Shown one piece after another: positions 34,385-53,395 of a stretch of 64,000 nt of DNA. Source of the DNA: Acipenser ruthenus (lineage: Eukaryota; Chordata; Actinopteri; Acipenseriformes; Acipenseridae). A model generated the notes under the pieces. The model did not search any database, was not told the DNA's origin, and was given only the letters and a program-made list of their open reading frames with translations. The position numbers and the translations under genes were made by a program. The stretch lies in contig NC_081194.1 of NCBI RefSeq assembly GCF_902713425.1, positions 68,519,001-68,583,000 on the forward strand, read 5' to 3'. How positions within the stretch are numbered: position 1 is the first letter of the stretch; each line of letters starts with the position of its first letter.

Positions 34385-36535
34385 TTCCGGGTGCAGCCTG
34401 AGCCCCACCTCCGTCACTCACTGGAGCACTTCTTGTAGGGAAGCCAGGGCCAGCTGGAAGGTCCTCTCATGGACCAGCAGGTTGTCTAGATAGACTAGAC
34501 ACTCCGTTGGGGACACCCTGGCCAACACCTTCTCCATAAGCCATTCCAACATTGCAAGGGTGTTGCAAAGTCCAAACGGCATCGCGGTAAATTGCCATAG
34601 CCCGTGGCAGGTGGAGAAGGCAGTCTTGAGTCAGGCAGAGGGGGACAAAGCTACCTCCCAGTAATCGCTTTGGAGGTTGAGAGGAGAACCATTTGGACCC
34701 GGACACCAGATCTAGGGACTCATCTACATGGGGATGAGTGGACAAGGTGTGTCCGGCCCACATCCTCCAAAGTAGTAGCAAAGCTGGATCAATAAGCAAA
34801 TAACGGCTCCCACAGATGGACCTGTTGCTCCGGGCAAAGTCCCTCACAGTTCGGACGTCAAACTGTGGTCACTGTGGCAACAGCAGGGTGCAGGGGCTTG
34901 CATCCGGGACGAGGTCATGGGTGCAGTGATGTCAATCCTTGGGGCGGCCACGACCCCGTAGAGGGAGCTTGATGACGTTGGCGCTGGAAGAAGATGAGAG
35001 GGATGAGGAGGGTTGGTGTTTCTGAGCTTGCCTGGGCCAGTGGAGGGCTGAGTTCCCCCACTCCAGCGGCTCCATCCCGGTGTTGGCATTGTTCCAGGGC
35101 ATGACCATCGTCTTTCGGACAAGAGGACCAGAGGTTGCGGGCTTCAAGCCTCGGCGGTGGCGGGCGGCTGCTTTTTTCAGCAGAGGGGAGGGCTGAGGTC
35201 CACCGGCTAGCTGCAGCGTGTCGTTGGGCCCTCAGCAGGGCCTGAAATTGCCAAGCAAAGGGGTCCCTCAGGGGGAAGCCAAGTCCCCCTGGGTAGGCCA
35301 AGGCCAAGATCGGGCCCTCCTGCAGGTGCAATGTCTCGGTTCTGAGATATAATTGCCCACCTGTGTAGCACAGAAAGTCCAGGTCCAGTATGCAGGGTTC
35401 CTGGACAACCGCTACCCAGACAGGGTGGTATACTGTCCGTCCAGCCACTTCAGTGGTGAGGTTGTCCTTCCCTTGCATCAGCACTTGCTCCCCTGTCACA
35501 GTGTGTAATTGTACAGTGGTGGGTTCCAGCCAGACCCCGGCTAGGAGCACATCAGGTCGGACCAGAGTCACTGTTGAACCGGTGTACACCAGAGCAGTGC
35601 ATGGAACCCCCTCGACTCAGATGGGGACGTGGCAGACATCCCCTGCAGTGGTCCTCCCAACCACTATGGCCGGCCTGTGCTGTCTGCGGTCCACGGCTTT
35701 CTCCCAGCTGGACTTGTGGGTCCCGGTTGCTGGTGTGTGGCCTGGTGATCATTGGTGAAAAGGATGGTGTGGGGTGCCCGCATTGTTCCATCTACGCGGG
35801 GCCCTTGGCGTTTCCCCTATGGCTGCTGTGTCAGGTGTGGCGGTGCAGTCTCCGATGCAGGGCAGTGGCACTGTAGGTGGTCAAGTTGGCTGCAGCCCCA
35901 GCACAGCCACGAGCGGGGCTCAGGTGCCCGGGCAGGCTAGGTGATCACTTCCTGTATGATGGTGACTAGCTCTGTAAGCCAGGCAGGGTTTCTTCTTCAC
36001 TGGGTTGGGCCATGAGGGCTCTGGGTGGTGTGTGGTCTGGCCACCTCTTCTGCAGTCTCTGCTCCCCCTCCAGAGGCCCAGTCAGGCTCCCCCCTCCTTA
36101 AGCACAGCGTCGACTCGTTCTGTGTAAGCCACTGCAAGCTCTAGGGAGGTTGGGGCAATGAGCAGGACCTGCTGATGCAGGCAGTCATGTTTAGGCCGCA
36201 GACAAAGGCCTCCATGGCCAGGTCCTCCTGGATGGCTGGCAGGAAATCAGGGTATCCTCTCTGGGCCTGGTAGCTGACATCAGCCACCAGTATGCCCAGT
36301 TTCTCCCCCGGGTCCTCGGGTTCGGTTAGCCAGGAGTAGGCGCAGGCCGACTACAAGCTCAACTCTCCCGAAGCGGCATTCTAGGGCTGTGGCTAGCACG
36401 TCATAATGGACCATCTCATCTTGGCCCAGGTCCAGCAGAACCTGCCGCAATTTCCCCACCAATACAGCTGCCAGCTGTCCAGCCTTCTTGGTAGGCTCTC
36501 AGCCATTAGTGAGTGCTGCCATTCTGAACTTGATG
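34385..36535 (-). mobile_element. Ty3/Gypsy-like retroelement remnant (unit C), longer and broken
   Basis: The most complete of the three copies of this fossil. On the minus strand, gag-like, aspartic-protease-like and reverse-transcriptase-like stretches follow in the usual Gypsy order. It is decayed with many breaks and no LTR pair was recognised. It predates the array duplication. Confidence 0.65.
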
Positions 36536-36798
36536 TGGTAAGTATTTTGTATTGAAAACATTTAAAAAGAAAATGCAAAATGTCCCATCATAATAAAGTG
36601 TCTATGTGCATTTATAATGAACATACGTATAAAAATAGCATGATGGGTGCTGGAATGTTGATTTGTAAGATGCATTCTTTGTTTCATTTGATGCAAATTG
36701 AGTTAAACTGCATTTACTATGGTGTAATGACATAGTTTGTTGTGTAATGTCATATTACTAATTGTTAGGGCTTTTGTTTTGGTTATGATTTAGAAAGT

Positions 36799-37171
36799 CC
36801 TCCGGTCCATAAGTGCAGACCGAAGGATATCAAGGATCTGGAAAGATTCTGTATGGAGGAATGGTCTAAGATCCCTCCCAATGTGTTCTCCAATCTCATT
36901 AAACATTATAGAAAAAGACTCAGTGCAGTTATCCTTGCAAGGGGAGGGTGCACAAAGTACTGAAAACAAGGGTGCCAATAATTGTGACACTTCATTTTTT
37001 TTGGTAATAAATTTGTAATTTGAGAAATGTGTAATTTTGGTTGAATCATTAATAAAGTCAAATATATTCCACATGCTGGAAAATTACAGTATAGCTCAGT
37101 ACTGGTATTATTTATTTTATACAGTCTTTTTTGCTCATCTTTATCAAGGGTGCCAATAATTTTGGAGGAGA

Positions 37172-37176
<5 letters not shown>
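36799..37176 (+). mobile_element. Tc1-like transposon, 3' end with transposase C-terminus and inverted repeat (unit C)
   Basis: A 54-codon open stretch (36799-36963) ends in the Tc1 C-terminal signature: IPPNVFSNLIKHYRKRL, AVILARGGCTKY, stop. The 3' inverted repeat AGGGTGCCAATAATTTTGGA runs from 37147 and ends in ACTGTA. An inner copy GGGTGCCAATAATTGTG at 36970 gives an inner/outer direct-repeat layout like that of IR/DR-type Tc1 elements. The 5' part of the element is missing. In units A and B this end has been overwritten by an L2 insertion. Confidence 0.8.

Positions 37177-37233
<57 letters not shown>
37175..37233. repeat. (AT)n microsatellite
   Basis: AT tract between the two Tc1-like elements. 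In A and B the L2 LINE sits at this point. Confidence 0.95.
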
Positions 37234-37240
<7 letters not shown>

Positions 37241-37242
37241 TC

Positions 37243-38521
37243 ACAGTGTGTATAGAAAGTCTACGCCCCCTTGAACTTTTTTCACATTTTGTTGTGTCAG
37301 TATCTCAGAGTTTCATGCATTTAAATGAGGATTTTTATATATTAAAAATTATATATTAAAAATACAAAACTGAAAGATCATAATTGGATAAGTCTCCACC
37401 CCCCTGAGTTAATACTTGGTGGAACTTCTGTCCCAGTTTCAGCTTTCTTGCAGAGGGCTGCAGGACTTCCTCAAGGACTTCTCTGTACTTTGCTCCATTC
37501 ATTTTCCCTTCTATACTGACAAGTTCCCCAGTTCCTGCCGATAAGAAACATCCCTATAACATGATGCTGCCACTACCATGCTTCACAGTAGGGATGGTGT
37601 TCTTTGGGTGATGCGCTGTGTTGGGTTTGCGCCAAACATAACGCTTTGCATTTAGGCAAAAAATTTCAATTTTAGTCAGACCACAAAACTGTTTGCCACA
37701 TGGCTACAGAATCTCCTTAGTGTTTTTTTGCATACTTCAAAACGGGATTCAAGGTGGGCTTTCTTGAGTAATGGCTTCCTTCTTGCCACCCTACCATACA
37801 GGCCAGATTTGTGGAGTGCTTGGGATATTGTTGTCACATGCACACTTTGACCAGTCTTGGCCATAAAAGCCTGTAGCTCTTGCAAAGTTGCCATTGGCCT
37901 CTTAGTAGCCTCTCTGATCAGTCTCCTTCTTGCTCGGTCATCCAGTTTGGAGGGACGGCCTGAATGAGGCAAGGTCTTGGTGGTGCCGTACACCTTCCAC
38001 TTCTTAATAATAGTCTTGACTGTGCTCCAAGGGATATTCAAGGCCTTTGATATTTTTTATACCCATCCCCTGATCTGTGCCTTTCAACACCTTTGTCCCG
38101 GAGTTTTTTTGAAAGCGCCTTGATGCTCATGGCTGAGTCTTTGCTTTGAAATGCACTACGCAGAAGAGGGAAGCTACAGGAACTGCAGAATTTATCCTGA
38201 AATCATGTAAATCACTACAATTTAACACAGGTGGAGGCCACTTAACGTGGTGTGTGATTTTGAAGGCAATTGGTTACACCTGAGCTAATTTAGGATTGCT
38301 ATTACAAGGGGGGGTGGACACTTATCCAACCAAGCTATTTCAGTTTTTATTTTTAATTAATTTTCTACAAATTTATAGAATATTTTTTTCACTTGGAAGT
38401 TGTGGGGTAGGATGTGTAGATAAATGAAAAAAATAACTATTTTAATGCATTTTAATTCCAGGCTATAAGGCAACAAAAGGTGAACATTTTGAAAGGGGGT
38501 GTAGACTTTCTACAGGCACTG
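37243..38521 (-). mobile_element. Tc1/mariner-like element (unit C)
   Basis: Counterpart of 9521-10817. The transposase N-terminal frame (38041-37676, 121 codons) is open here too, with a few amino-acid differences (HSGRPSK, TKRPMATLQELQAF). It carries about 30 bases near 38307-38336 that A and B lack and has lost some sequence near its left end. Confidence 0.85.

Positions 38522-38611
<90 letters not shown>
38522..38611. repeat. (AT)n microsatellite
   Basis: Alternating AT directly after the Tc1-like element. It is not present at this place in units A and B. Confidence 0.95.
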
Positions 38612-38615
<4 letters not shown>

Positions 38616-38739
38616 ACCAGAACACAAACCTGGTAAAATCAAACTCGTGAAAGTAAGCTGATGTGTATGAATTCTTACTGTTGTGTCTGGTTCATTTATT
38701 TATCTACATTCCAAAGACGTAACTCTCTGGACGCTGAGT

Positions 38740-38868
38740 TTTTTTTATTATTATTATTACAACTTAATTATTTAGCAGACACTTTTATCCAAAGCGACTT
38801 ACAGAAAATTAAACAAAATATAAAAATATATAAATTACAGGCAATAAAAACGCAAAAAAAAAAAAAAA
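38740..38868 (-). mobile_element. L2/SINE 3' tail fragment
   Basis: TTATTTAGCAGACACTTTTA followed by TCCAAAGCGACTTACA is the reverse complement of the common fish L2-type tail (GTAAGTCG...GGATAA...GTCTGCTAAATAA). It is only found in unit C, so it was inserted there or lost from the A/B ancestor. A poly(A)-like run follows. Confidence 0.65.
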
Positions 38869-39066
38869 ATGACGACGATGATGAAAAGCATTAAAAGACT
38901 AAATATTCCTGTGGTTAACCGGAAGCTGGTTCCACCACAGGGGGACAAGGGAAGAGAACAAGTCAGCCAATACAGGATGAACGGAGAGGGCAAGAGGGAA
39001 TATAAGGCGACACGAGGGATTGGAGATAGGAAGGGACAGTATGATGAATTTCTTGCCCAGGTTCAT

Positions 39067-39162
39067 TCTCACCCCTTGGCTAATTCTCACGAGGGGACGC
39101 GAATTAGCCCAAGCTAAAATTCGCGTGGGTGAGAATTAGCCTAGGTTAGCCAGGGGTGAGCA
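39067..39162. repeat. Nested palindrome, unit C
   Basis: Same fold-back as 11144-11239 with a change in the middle arm (TCTCACGAG for TCTCGCGAG). The inner arms ACGCGAATT and AATTCGCGT remain perfect. Confidence 0.8.
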
Positions 39163-40931
39163 TTTGGCTGCGACACCTTTCGCGTAATTCGGAGTGGTCT
39201 CGTTGGTTACTAGTGATGACGTTAGAACATTTACAATTGTTACAAATTACCAGAGAGCAAAATACTCGTCTCTTTCTTGCTAGCCTGTAATTATAATTTA
39301 CAACAAAGCTGTGTGCAGTGACAGTGCAGATTAGACAAAAACAAGTTGATTATACGATTATCACCTGGATTGCGCCAGCTACCTACACAATCCGTGCGAT
39401 GCCCGCCCAAGCATTATGGCAGAACTGCACCTGCCTGGGTTATGGGTTGCAATAATATTTTGAGAATGTCCTGTTTATGCACATGCACTAATGATACGAA
39501 AATGGGATGTCCATTTTGTAGTTTGCGAATCTCAACTATTTTTACTAAGAGATATAAGTCTATAAGTCTACAATATGATACACTTGGCTTTATTTCGGGA
39601 AAAGGTGTTTTTTTATATAGAAAAGCCATCCTCAATGGAGTACTACTATATAGGGCTGTGGCTGGCATGTTTTTATTATTGGGTACAGGTGTGTGAAACA
39701 CATTACCTCAAAACAGTCTTTATTTATTATAGGATATATGTACACACACTATATAAAATGTGGAATTACCTTGGGGCAATACGTTCTTCAGTGTGTCTGC
39801 TGTGATGTTTTGCCGTCCCTTGGCTCCCCTGTTCTTTTTGCCTAGGGGGATGCCAGATATTACAGCTGGCTATAATATTTGGCACCCTCTGTATTTCAAG
39901 GGTTATCACAAAATAAAGCCAGCGAGTCCAAATTATTCCATTTGCTTGTTCTTAACACTGAAGGATTTGATCTGCATGTTCCTAACACTGATGTGCTCGT
40001 TCTTGGGGCTGGACTCTCTTTTTGCCCAAACAAAGGTTGTAATGACATTTTAATAAGTGTGATGACATTTTATACTGTTTATCCCTTATACATTCAAAAC
40101 ACACTATTACTGTACAAAAACAAAATAACTCCACACCCAGGTATATTACTATTGCCACATAATAATTGATCAACCAAAGCACAGAGCATTTTGGGTGTTG
40201 CCCTTCAACAAATTTAAATTAACAAAGTGAGCTGGGAGAGGTGGACTGAAGTAATGCCACATATAATACTTTAATGACTAGTTTGTCTTTATGCAAAACA
40301 TGTGGGCTACATTATAGCCTGTGGCAGAATCTATGTTTTGTTCAAAACTAAAAGAAGTACAACCAGATAAACATATAATATGTTGGAAAGACATTATTTG
40401 TCTCTGTTTTGAGGGGCACTACATTAGTGAAATGTTAGTGCTGATCACCAATGTTACTCTTGGTCAACATTAAATGGATTTGAAGGTTTTACTATTTCCA
40501 ATAGAAAATATGCATTTGGAGTCTGTGTAATTTCATTAGAAACTGCTTAAATCATTGTTTAAATACACAACAGTCATTACCGTAGCATGTTGTCATTACT
40601 GTAACTGTAATGTGATTACCGTGACAGGGCTTGTTTTTATATATAAAACTGCAGTAGTATTAGCAGGAGTGACTTCATTACTAATAAGGTTCTGAGGGGT
40701 TTATGTTTTAAAAATTCAGTGCAAATGTATGTTTTTGATAAAAAGAAAGGTTAGATCAAAAAGTGTTAATTTCTAAAGTTTAACTGCATTTGTCAAGAAA
40801 TATGACATATAATTCTGACTGATAGTTGATATAATGATATAGAAGAATGTTTTGTTGTTATTTTGCATTATACAGTAATTTAACTGTTTTATGAGAAGAT
40901 GTTTGTTATTAAAAATACATAGTAGTTCAGC

Positions 40932-40967
40932 TAACGTTACGTTGTGCAGCTACACAACGTAACGTTA
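40932..40967. repeat. Perfect 15-bp inverted repeat (unit C)
   Basis: Same hairpin as 13198-13233, unchanged although the surrounding sequence has substitutions. Confidence 0.9.
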
Positions 40968-41455
40968 ACATTGGCAATAGCACTCAAGCACTGAACACCC
41001 AGCAAGTGCCAGCCCACTTGAACTTGTTAAGGTGAAACAGTGAAAATGACATGTTTACTTGATCTGTCTTCAGAGCCAGTACATGGATTTGACGGAATTT
41101 GGCAATGGATGGGACTTGCACTAAAAAGCATTATGCACCACAATAAAAGTTTATGCTTTAACAAATAAAACATTTTATTTATTTTTTTTAAGTACTGAAT
41201 GACTTGTTCAGGAATGTTTGTCAGATCACACCGACCATATCATAGGAAAAAGTTGCCCACCCATTGTTACTCCCAATTGCACCTTTTTTTAGCCTCGTAT
41301 ACATACAGTCTGTAACCTCAGATGATTTAGACAACAGATTCCTTTCAAAATGACAAAATAGATCCACCACTCCCCTTTCGCTGAAATTTGCATTAGTAGG
41401 AAGGATGATAAAGAGCAACACCCACAGAAATCATTAAATCTCATTCTATTTTGAC

Positions 41456-41530
41456 TATATATAGAAAAAATATATCCAATGGGCCTCAGGAAAATACTAT
41501 ATATACTGACTTCAGATGCAGCTTTTTCAT
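41456..41530 (+). promoter_or_regulatory. Candidate CRISP core promoter
   Basis: A TATATATAG box is at 41456-41464, a CCAAT at 41476-41480 and a second TATATA at 41498-41503. The second TATA lies about 27 bases ahead of the likely start of the first untranslated exon (about 41525-41560), which ends in CTAAG followed by GTAAGT at 41561. The region is deleted in units A and B. Confidence 0.5.
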
Positions 41531-41859
41531 TAGAACAAGTTCTCTTCTAAACCAGCTAAGGTAAGTGTCTGGCATTGTAAATGTTCATCTTATTTAAATG
41601 ATATACCATATTATACCACTTTTTGGAAAACTGATAGATAATAGAAACTCATCTGGCAATACAATTAACTTTACATACAATTTTGGTAGTTTGTCTTTTT
41701 AAAACATGGTTATCTGACAAGTAATTCTTGTAACAAAATTCATAAGAATACTGTTATTTGATTAACTGTTCCAAGTCACGAAAACAAAACTAATATTATA
41801 ATTCATGTTTGAAAAACTTGATCATAGATACAATGTATCTTTTTAGTGCCTTTGCTAAG

Positions 41860-47774
<5,915 letters not shown>

Positions 47775-47822
47775 ACTGCTCCCTGGAACTTTACTTGCAT
47801 GTAACATCAATACAATTTATTG

Positions 47823-47864
47823 ATTAAACTGTACTGATACTTTTAACCTAATGATCTAACAAAC

Positions 47865-47924
<60 letters not shown>

Positions 47925-47960
47925 TGCTGTAAGTGTACATTTCAATTAAAATCATGCAAC
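47823..47960 (+). repeat. CRISP copy 4 3' UTR with (AT)n tract
   Basis: ATTAAA follows the stop by about 50 bases, and a short (AT)n tract (about 47869-47921) precedes a second ATTAAA near 47945. This is the shortest AT tract of the four copies. Confidence 0.6.
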
Positions 47961-48198
47961 TAAAAACAAGTGTCAAGTCTTATTTTTTGTCTACTCTTCC
48001 TTTACTGGCTTTCAACCTCACAATTCTAGTGTTGTAAATATTAGGTGGTGATCATTAATACAATATTTAGTGCATTTCTGAACAACTGTCACTATTTGCA
48101 GAGCAAATGGGATACATTAGCATGTTAGCAGTTTTTTCAAAGGCAATGTATAAATATAAAAGAAATCCATCATATAAAAATGAACGGCTATGAATGTA

Positions 48199-49430
48199 GC
48201 TAAACTATGCAAGGATATTTTTAAGACAATGAAAACATCTGTATGTTATATCTAGGTGTAGCAGATGAGACCTTTTGCTAATTACTTTTAACGCTGCACC
48301 GTTTCCAACAATGTGCACATCTGTATATAAACAGCTGCAGTGGCACTTGGTGAATCAAGACTGTTTCCTGTGGTTGCTTTGTTTGGGTCTCCCTGTTACT
48401 ATTGACAGTAAGATTTAAAACAAGAGACTCTGTCTCTCTCCCTTTGTTTGTTGTGTGCCGATCTCCCGTATTTCTAAATGCTTTTATTCTGTTTTATTGG
48501 TATTTGGTTAGGTAAACAGTGAAATGAGAGACGATTGATCAGTCCAGTTCACCCGAGGTAACATGTGTTCCCTTTCAATTTGAAGACGACCAACAACCAT
48601 ACATTTGGGATATTCCTGCCATAGGTCAGATACTCACTGAGCATTTTATATGTCCCACCCACCGAGGGAATAAGTAGTCACTCCGTGGAGATCACTTTCT
48701 CCTTTACTTCTCACAACCACGTAAGTAAAGTACTGTAGGTATAACTAACCTTACTTGATTGAGTCTTTTAAGGAGCTCTCACTTGAGTTTTTCTGGCGTT
48801 CCCTTGCAATTATTGCTTGCAATTTTATTGCCTGCAAATTTTTGCTGGAAGTCGGCTTGCCAGTTCCCTAGAATCAGAAACTCTGCTTCTGAAGACTGAG
48901 CTTCAACGTTGCGCAACAGCACTATCGTTTTAATTATTTCTTTCAACAGCTACATTGCTTGCAATTCTAGTCTGCTTTACTACCTTACAGCTTCTGGCGT
49001 GGTGTGTTTTTCCCCATAGCTGAACTGCTGTGTGTGTGAGCCTGTATTATTTCCTATTACTGCCTTTGCACTTTAAAAAAAATAAAAAAAGCATTACACT
49101 TTTTCTTCCTGTCTAACATGCCGCGGCTCCTTGAGCCTGCTCCAATCCAGTATACACTATTCACTGCCCCGTTGTGTGACTGCATGCGGTCCAAAACCAG
49201 GTTATCGCCGCACTGCACCCTGGTGCAGCACTGTGTGCTTCACTGTACAGCTCTCCTGATTGCCTACCACAGCCACTCGAGCCTGTGTATCCACCCCGTG
49301 TATGCTATCAGCTGGCCCCGGTTGTGTTGACTACACGCGGTTAAGGCTAGGCACCTATTGGTGCCCTCGGTGCCTCAGTGATTCGCCACCCTCGGTGCTT
49401 AGACGCTCTGTGCTTAAATCAAGATGAAAA
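48199..49430. other. Unassigned sequence beyond the tandem unit
   Basis: Homology to the tandem unit ends at 48198 (after GAATGTA). No coding exon that I recognise. A 70-codon plus-strand frame at 49118-49330 has no known motif and adjoins the LINE relic, so it may belong to that element's 5' part. Confidence 0.45.
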
Positions 49431-50815
49431 GAGCAACGTGGCAGATGACGAAGACGAGACAGAAAAAACGCAACCTAAGGAAGAAGTTCCAGGCGTTCTA
49501 CAAGAAGTGAAACATGCTATCAAACATATGAAGACAGGAAAGGCACCCAGAGAAGACGGCATAACGATTTACATTGTGAAAGAAGGAGGTGAAGAAATGA
49601 CAAAAATACTGTCGCGTATTTTTACAGATTATATTATTAAAAGAAAGTGTCAGATGACTGGAACAACGCATCTGTGATACTTTCACATAAGAAAGGAGAT
49701 AACGAAGACCTCAAGAACTACAGATCTATTAGCTTACTTCCTATAATCTACAACATTTTTACCAAGATATTCACCAACAGACTTCAAGATAAATTTGACC
49801 CTGCACAATCAAACGAGCAAGCAGGATTCAGGAGTGGATTTAGCACAATGGATCATCTTCAAGTTGTACGGCAAGCGATCAAACCAGCAACGAGTACGAA
49901 AACCACTTTGCTTGGGATTCATTGACTATGAAAAAGCCTTTGACTCTGTTTACACAAGATCTGTATTAAGCTCTCTGAAAAAACAAGGAATTGAGACAAC
50001 GTACAGAGACTTGATCAGCACCATACACAAGAATGCAACATCTACAATAAGACTCCATAAAAACAGTGACAAAATCAAGATTGAAAAAGGAGTTCATCAA
50101 GGAGATACAATTTCCCCAAAGCTCTTCGCTGCCACCCTAGACGACATTTTCATAACACTGGATTGAAAAAATAAGGGGCTGAAGATCAATGGAGCCTACT
50201 TGAATCACCTACAATTTGCTGACAACATCCTCATATTTACAACGTGCCCAGAAGAATTACAAACTACACAAGTCTAGCATCAAAGCGGGTTTGAAAATTA
50301 ACCTGAAGAAGACTCAAGTCATGTTCAATAAATATACCACTCCACAGGCAATTGAAGTTAATGGGAAGAAGTCAATAACTGTGTATACTTAGGACAGTTA
50401 GTTTCGTCAACGGAGAACCAAATGTGTGAAATCAGCAGAAGAGCAAAAATGGGCTGGAGTGCCTTTGGAAGATTAGGCATGGTTCTGAAAGGGAAACTAC
50501 TCTCATGTCTCAGGAGGAAAGTCTTGCGTGCTGCCAGTGCTAACTTACAAATGCGAAATCTGTACCCTCAAAGCAAAAATGACTCAAAAATTACAAACGA
50601 GGAATGGGAATAACAAGAAGAGACAGAAAAAAGAAGGAATGGATAAGAGCGCAAACAAAACTATGCAATGCTATTATAAGAGCGAAAAAAATGAAATGGC
50701 AGTGGGCCAGACATGCAGCAAGAAGAACAGACCATCGCTGGACCAAGGAGATACTAGAGTTGCTACTAGTTTACTTAGCTTGGTTCATGGTCTTGCAGGG
50801 ATCCTGAAATTCTGA
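49430..50815 (+). mobile_element. RTE-like LINE relic (reverse transcriptase in several broken frames)
   Basis: Plus-strand pieces in RT order: AIKHMKTGKAPREDGITIYI (49378-49677 frame), SVILSHKKGDNEDLKNYRSI then SLLPIIYNIFTKIFTNRLQ (49647-49925). Next FIDYEKAFDSVYTRSVLSSL then GVHQGDTISPKLF (49795-50166), and C-terminal pieces GITRRDRKKKEWIRAQTKL and KWQWARHAARRTDHRWTKE. The wording fits RTE-type or related endonuclease-RT LINEs; the clade is uncertain. It has at least four frame breaks or stops and no intact domain, so it is inactive. Confidence 0.75.
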
Positions 50816-51226
50816 AAGTGTACTCTGTTGAAACTGACGGGTTTAATTTGTTGTTGTGTTGTTGCTAGAAAGTGTATTTTTAGAAGTGAAAGTCTGTTAT
50901 GCACTCAGGTGGTAATTCAGATTAGATGTAGCCGACGTTTGTGATACTGAAACACAATTTGATAGTAGAAACATCACAAAGTATTTTTTTTTAAATAAAC
51001 TTCCCATTCACAACAAGTCCTTAACTTTTAGTACTTTGCTCCATAATAACTTTCATATAAACCGTTGCATGCACTCAAGCACATTAAAATGGTGACGCAG
51101 TGAATGAGTTACAGTATGCGAAGAAGGTCAAGACAGAGGAGTGTGATTAACGCATGTTAAAAAAATTAATCTCCAAAGAAATGAACACATTATCGCAGAA
51201 GTTAAATGCAATTAATTGATAGACCT
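50775..51226. mobile_element. Right arm of the hAT-like family, second copy
   Basis: Aligns along its length to 46105-46605: a GGTTCATGGTCTTGCAGGGAT-like start, TACTCTGTTGAAACTGACGG, CTTCCCATTCACAA, then the end TTAATTGATAGACCT. More diverged, and the left arm is missing. Confidence 0.6.
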
Positions 51227-52735
51227 AATTTTTTCACATTAGGCTTTTTCATTTTCAGGTAGTTTATCTGTCCAGTTTATTTCTTTGGGAGTAAGAAACA
51301 AAAATAAATAAATAAGTATATTTTCAATTAGAAAGAAAGTGCAGTGCAGTTCTGTGGAATCTGGGGACAGATAGAGGCACCCTGATGATCTGTCTGTGTC
51401 TTTGTAGATTGTATACCTCGTCTGTATGTATGAGAAGGCACTTTCTGACCATTCCAGATATCGTCTTGTACAAGGCTTTAGTTTAATGAGGGTCCAGCAA
51501 TACAGATATTCAGCATTAACTCACTGACTGTTCGGTCATAAATGTGAGCACATATAACAAACTACTTGCTTTCTTGACAAGGGTGGAACTGCATTACTAC
51601 TAAAACATTCCCCCCAGGAAACACTATCTCACAAACTCTTGTATTGATTCCATGTCAGTGCGTTCAAAAGTTGCTACTAGTTTATATATAAACAAGGTAA
51701 CCAGATTTGTGGGACATTATAGAAAAATTGTGAATAACTTTCCACTTCCAAGCTAGGGTTTTTATTTTCACTTCGGCAATGTTTAATCCAATATCATATT
51801 GAAAGTGAATGCAGAGACTCATGGTGATATTCAGAGTGGAATATTTTGAAGTGAATAAATTTGATAAAATTGTGAATAAATTATCAGTCTTTGTAATTTA
51901 ATTTCTTCACAACAAGTATAATTTATTACATTACACAGTAGCAATTCAATAAAATCACATTCCGAGATTCTCAATTCACACACACACAAAAAAAGTTTAT
52001 GGCTGATTACTGCTGCAAATCTAGTCCCTTTTGATTTCCACTTTCTCTCTCGCTCTATCTCTTTTTATATAATATTTTTTATTATTCACTAACATACGTA
52101 ACATACGTTTCTTAGAGGGTACCTGTGGTGAAAGTGAATATAGACTTATTTCAATAGAAAATATGTTAGCAAATACGTTTGTCACAGCTCTTAATTACTC
52201 ACTTCTACAATGCTTTGCACTTTGTCAGAGGAGGTGCAACATTTTTGAAGGTTCAGCAATTGCCCAAGTACAAGGCAAAATCCTTACATCTCATTATAAT
52301 GTTTGCGTCTGCAATTCCATTCTCTTTTCTTCATTTGAAGACATTTAAATATCATTTAAATGGATTAATGATGGCAAAGTGCTAATTTGATAGTGGATGC
52401 AGAATGCCAGGTGAAAAACATTCTTTACATACGCTGCATTTTTAAGTCCCACTTTACACCAGCTAAACACGTTTTGTGGCAACAATATGAGTGTTTTGCA
52501 GTCGTAAATCACTTTGCAAGTATCCTTACATCAGCCTGTGAACGACAGAGAAGGAATCTGAGCTACAAATCTACCTACCCGACCAGGAAGGGTAGGACGG
52601 AACCAGTCAGCCACCTTGGGGAAAGGGCATAACTGTAAGACTGCTGAACGACTCTATTGTGATCAGCTGTGTTGCGTGCGGTGATTGGATAGAACGTGGC
52701 GCCGCACTGATCACAGGGAGAAGTTTAGAAGTACA
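51227..52735. other. Unassigned AT-rich sequence
   Basis: No repeat or exon recognised. Short frames at 52163-52385 and 52387-52632 carry no known motif. Confidence 0.5.
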
Positions 52736-52739
52736 AAGG

Positions 52740-53395
52740 GGACGCAGCGCCTCTCCTCTACTCTCTCCTCTGCTAAATGCTCCTATTTCCAATCTATTAT
52801 CCAATCCTCCACTAACAAACCCCGGAAACTATTCTCTACCTTCTCCTCCTTCCTCCTCCCTCCTCTGATGACTTTGCTTCTTTCTTCTCCACTAAAATCT
52901 CTGATATACACATACTATTTAACACCTCTCCCTCCCCCCACCCCCACCACCCTCTGTCTCCCCTACTAACTCACCCTCCTTCTCCTCCTCCTCTCCCCTC
53001 TCAAACTCTGACCTCTCCTCCTGGGCCACAAACCCACCATGTGCGCCCTGGACCCCCTCCCCACTCACCTCTTTCAAGCTGCTGCTCCTGCTCTACTCCC
53101 CTTCATCTCCTCCCTTCTCAACACCTCTCACCTCTCTGGCCTCTTTCCCTCTGCCTTCAAACAAGCCTCTATCACCCCCTCCTCAAAAAACCTACCCTCG
53201 ACCCCACCTCCCTCCAGAACTTACGTCTTGTCTCCCTCTTACCCTTCCTCTCTAAAACACTTGAGCGGGCAGTACACCGCCAGCTCTCTGCTTTCCTGTC
53301 TAACCACTCTTTGCTGGACCCTCTCCAATCTGGCTTCCGCTCTGCTCACTCCACTGAAACTGCTCTCCTGTCTGTCACTAACTCACTAAATTCAG
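52740..53395 (+). mobile_element. L2-clade LINE fragment, 3'-truncated
   Basis: Plus-strand frames around 52685-53427 read like the region ahead of and at the start of the L2 RT in units A and [33 protein letters not shown] and [20 protein letters not shown], shifted between two frames. It stops after [11 protein letters not shown], so the YADD core and the tail are missing. It lies about 0.8 kb upstream of the macoilin-like start codon. Confidence 0.8.

Noticed and set aside
48540-49430. A protein-coding host gene between the array and the RTE relic
   Set aside because: No exon with supporting splice sites and protein similarity could be assembled. The 70-codon frame at 49118 lacks any known motif.
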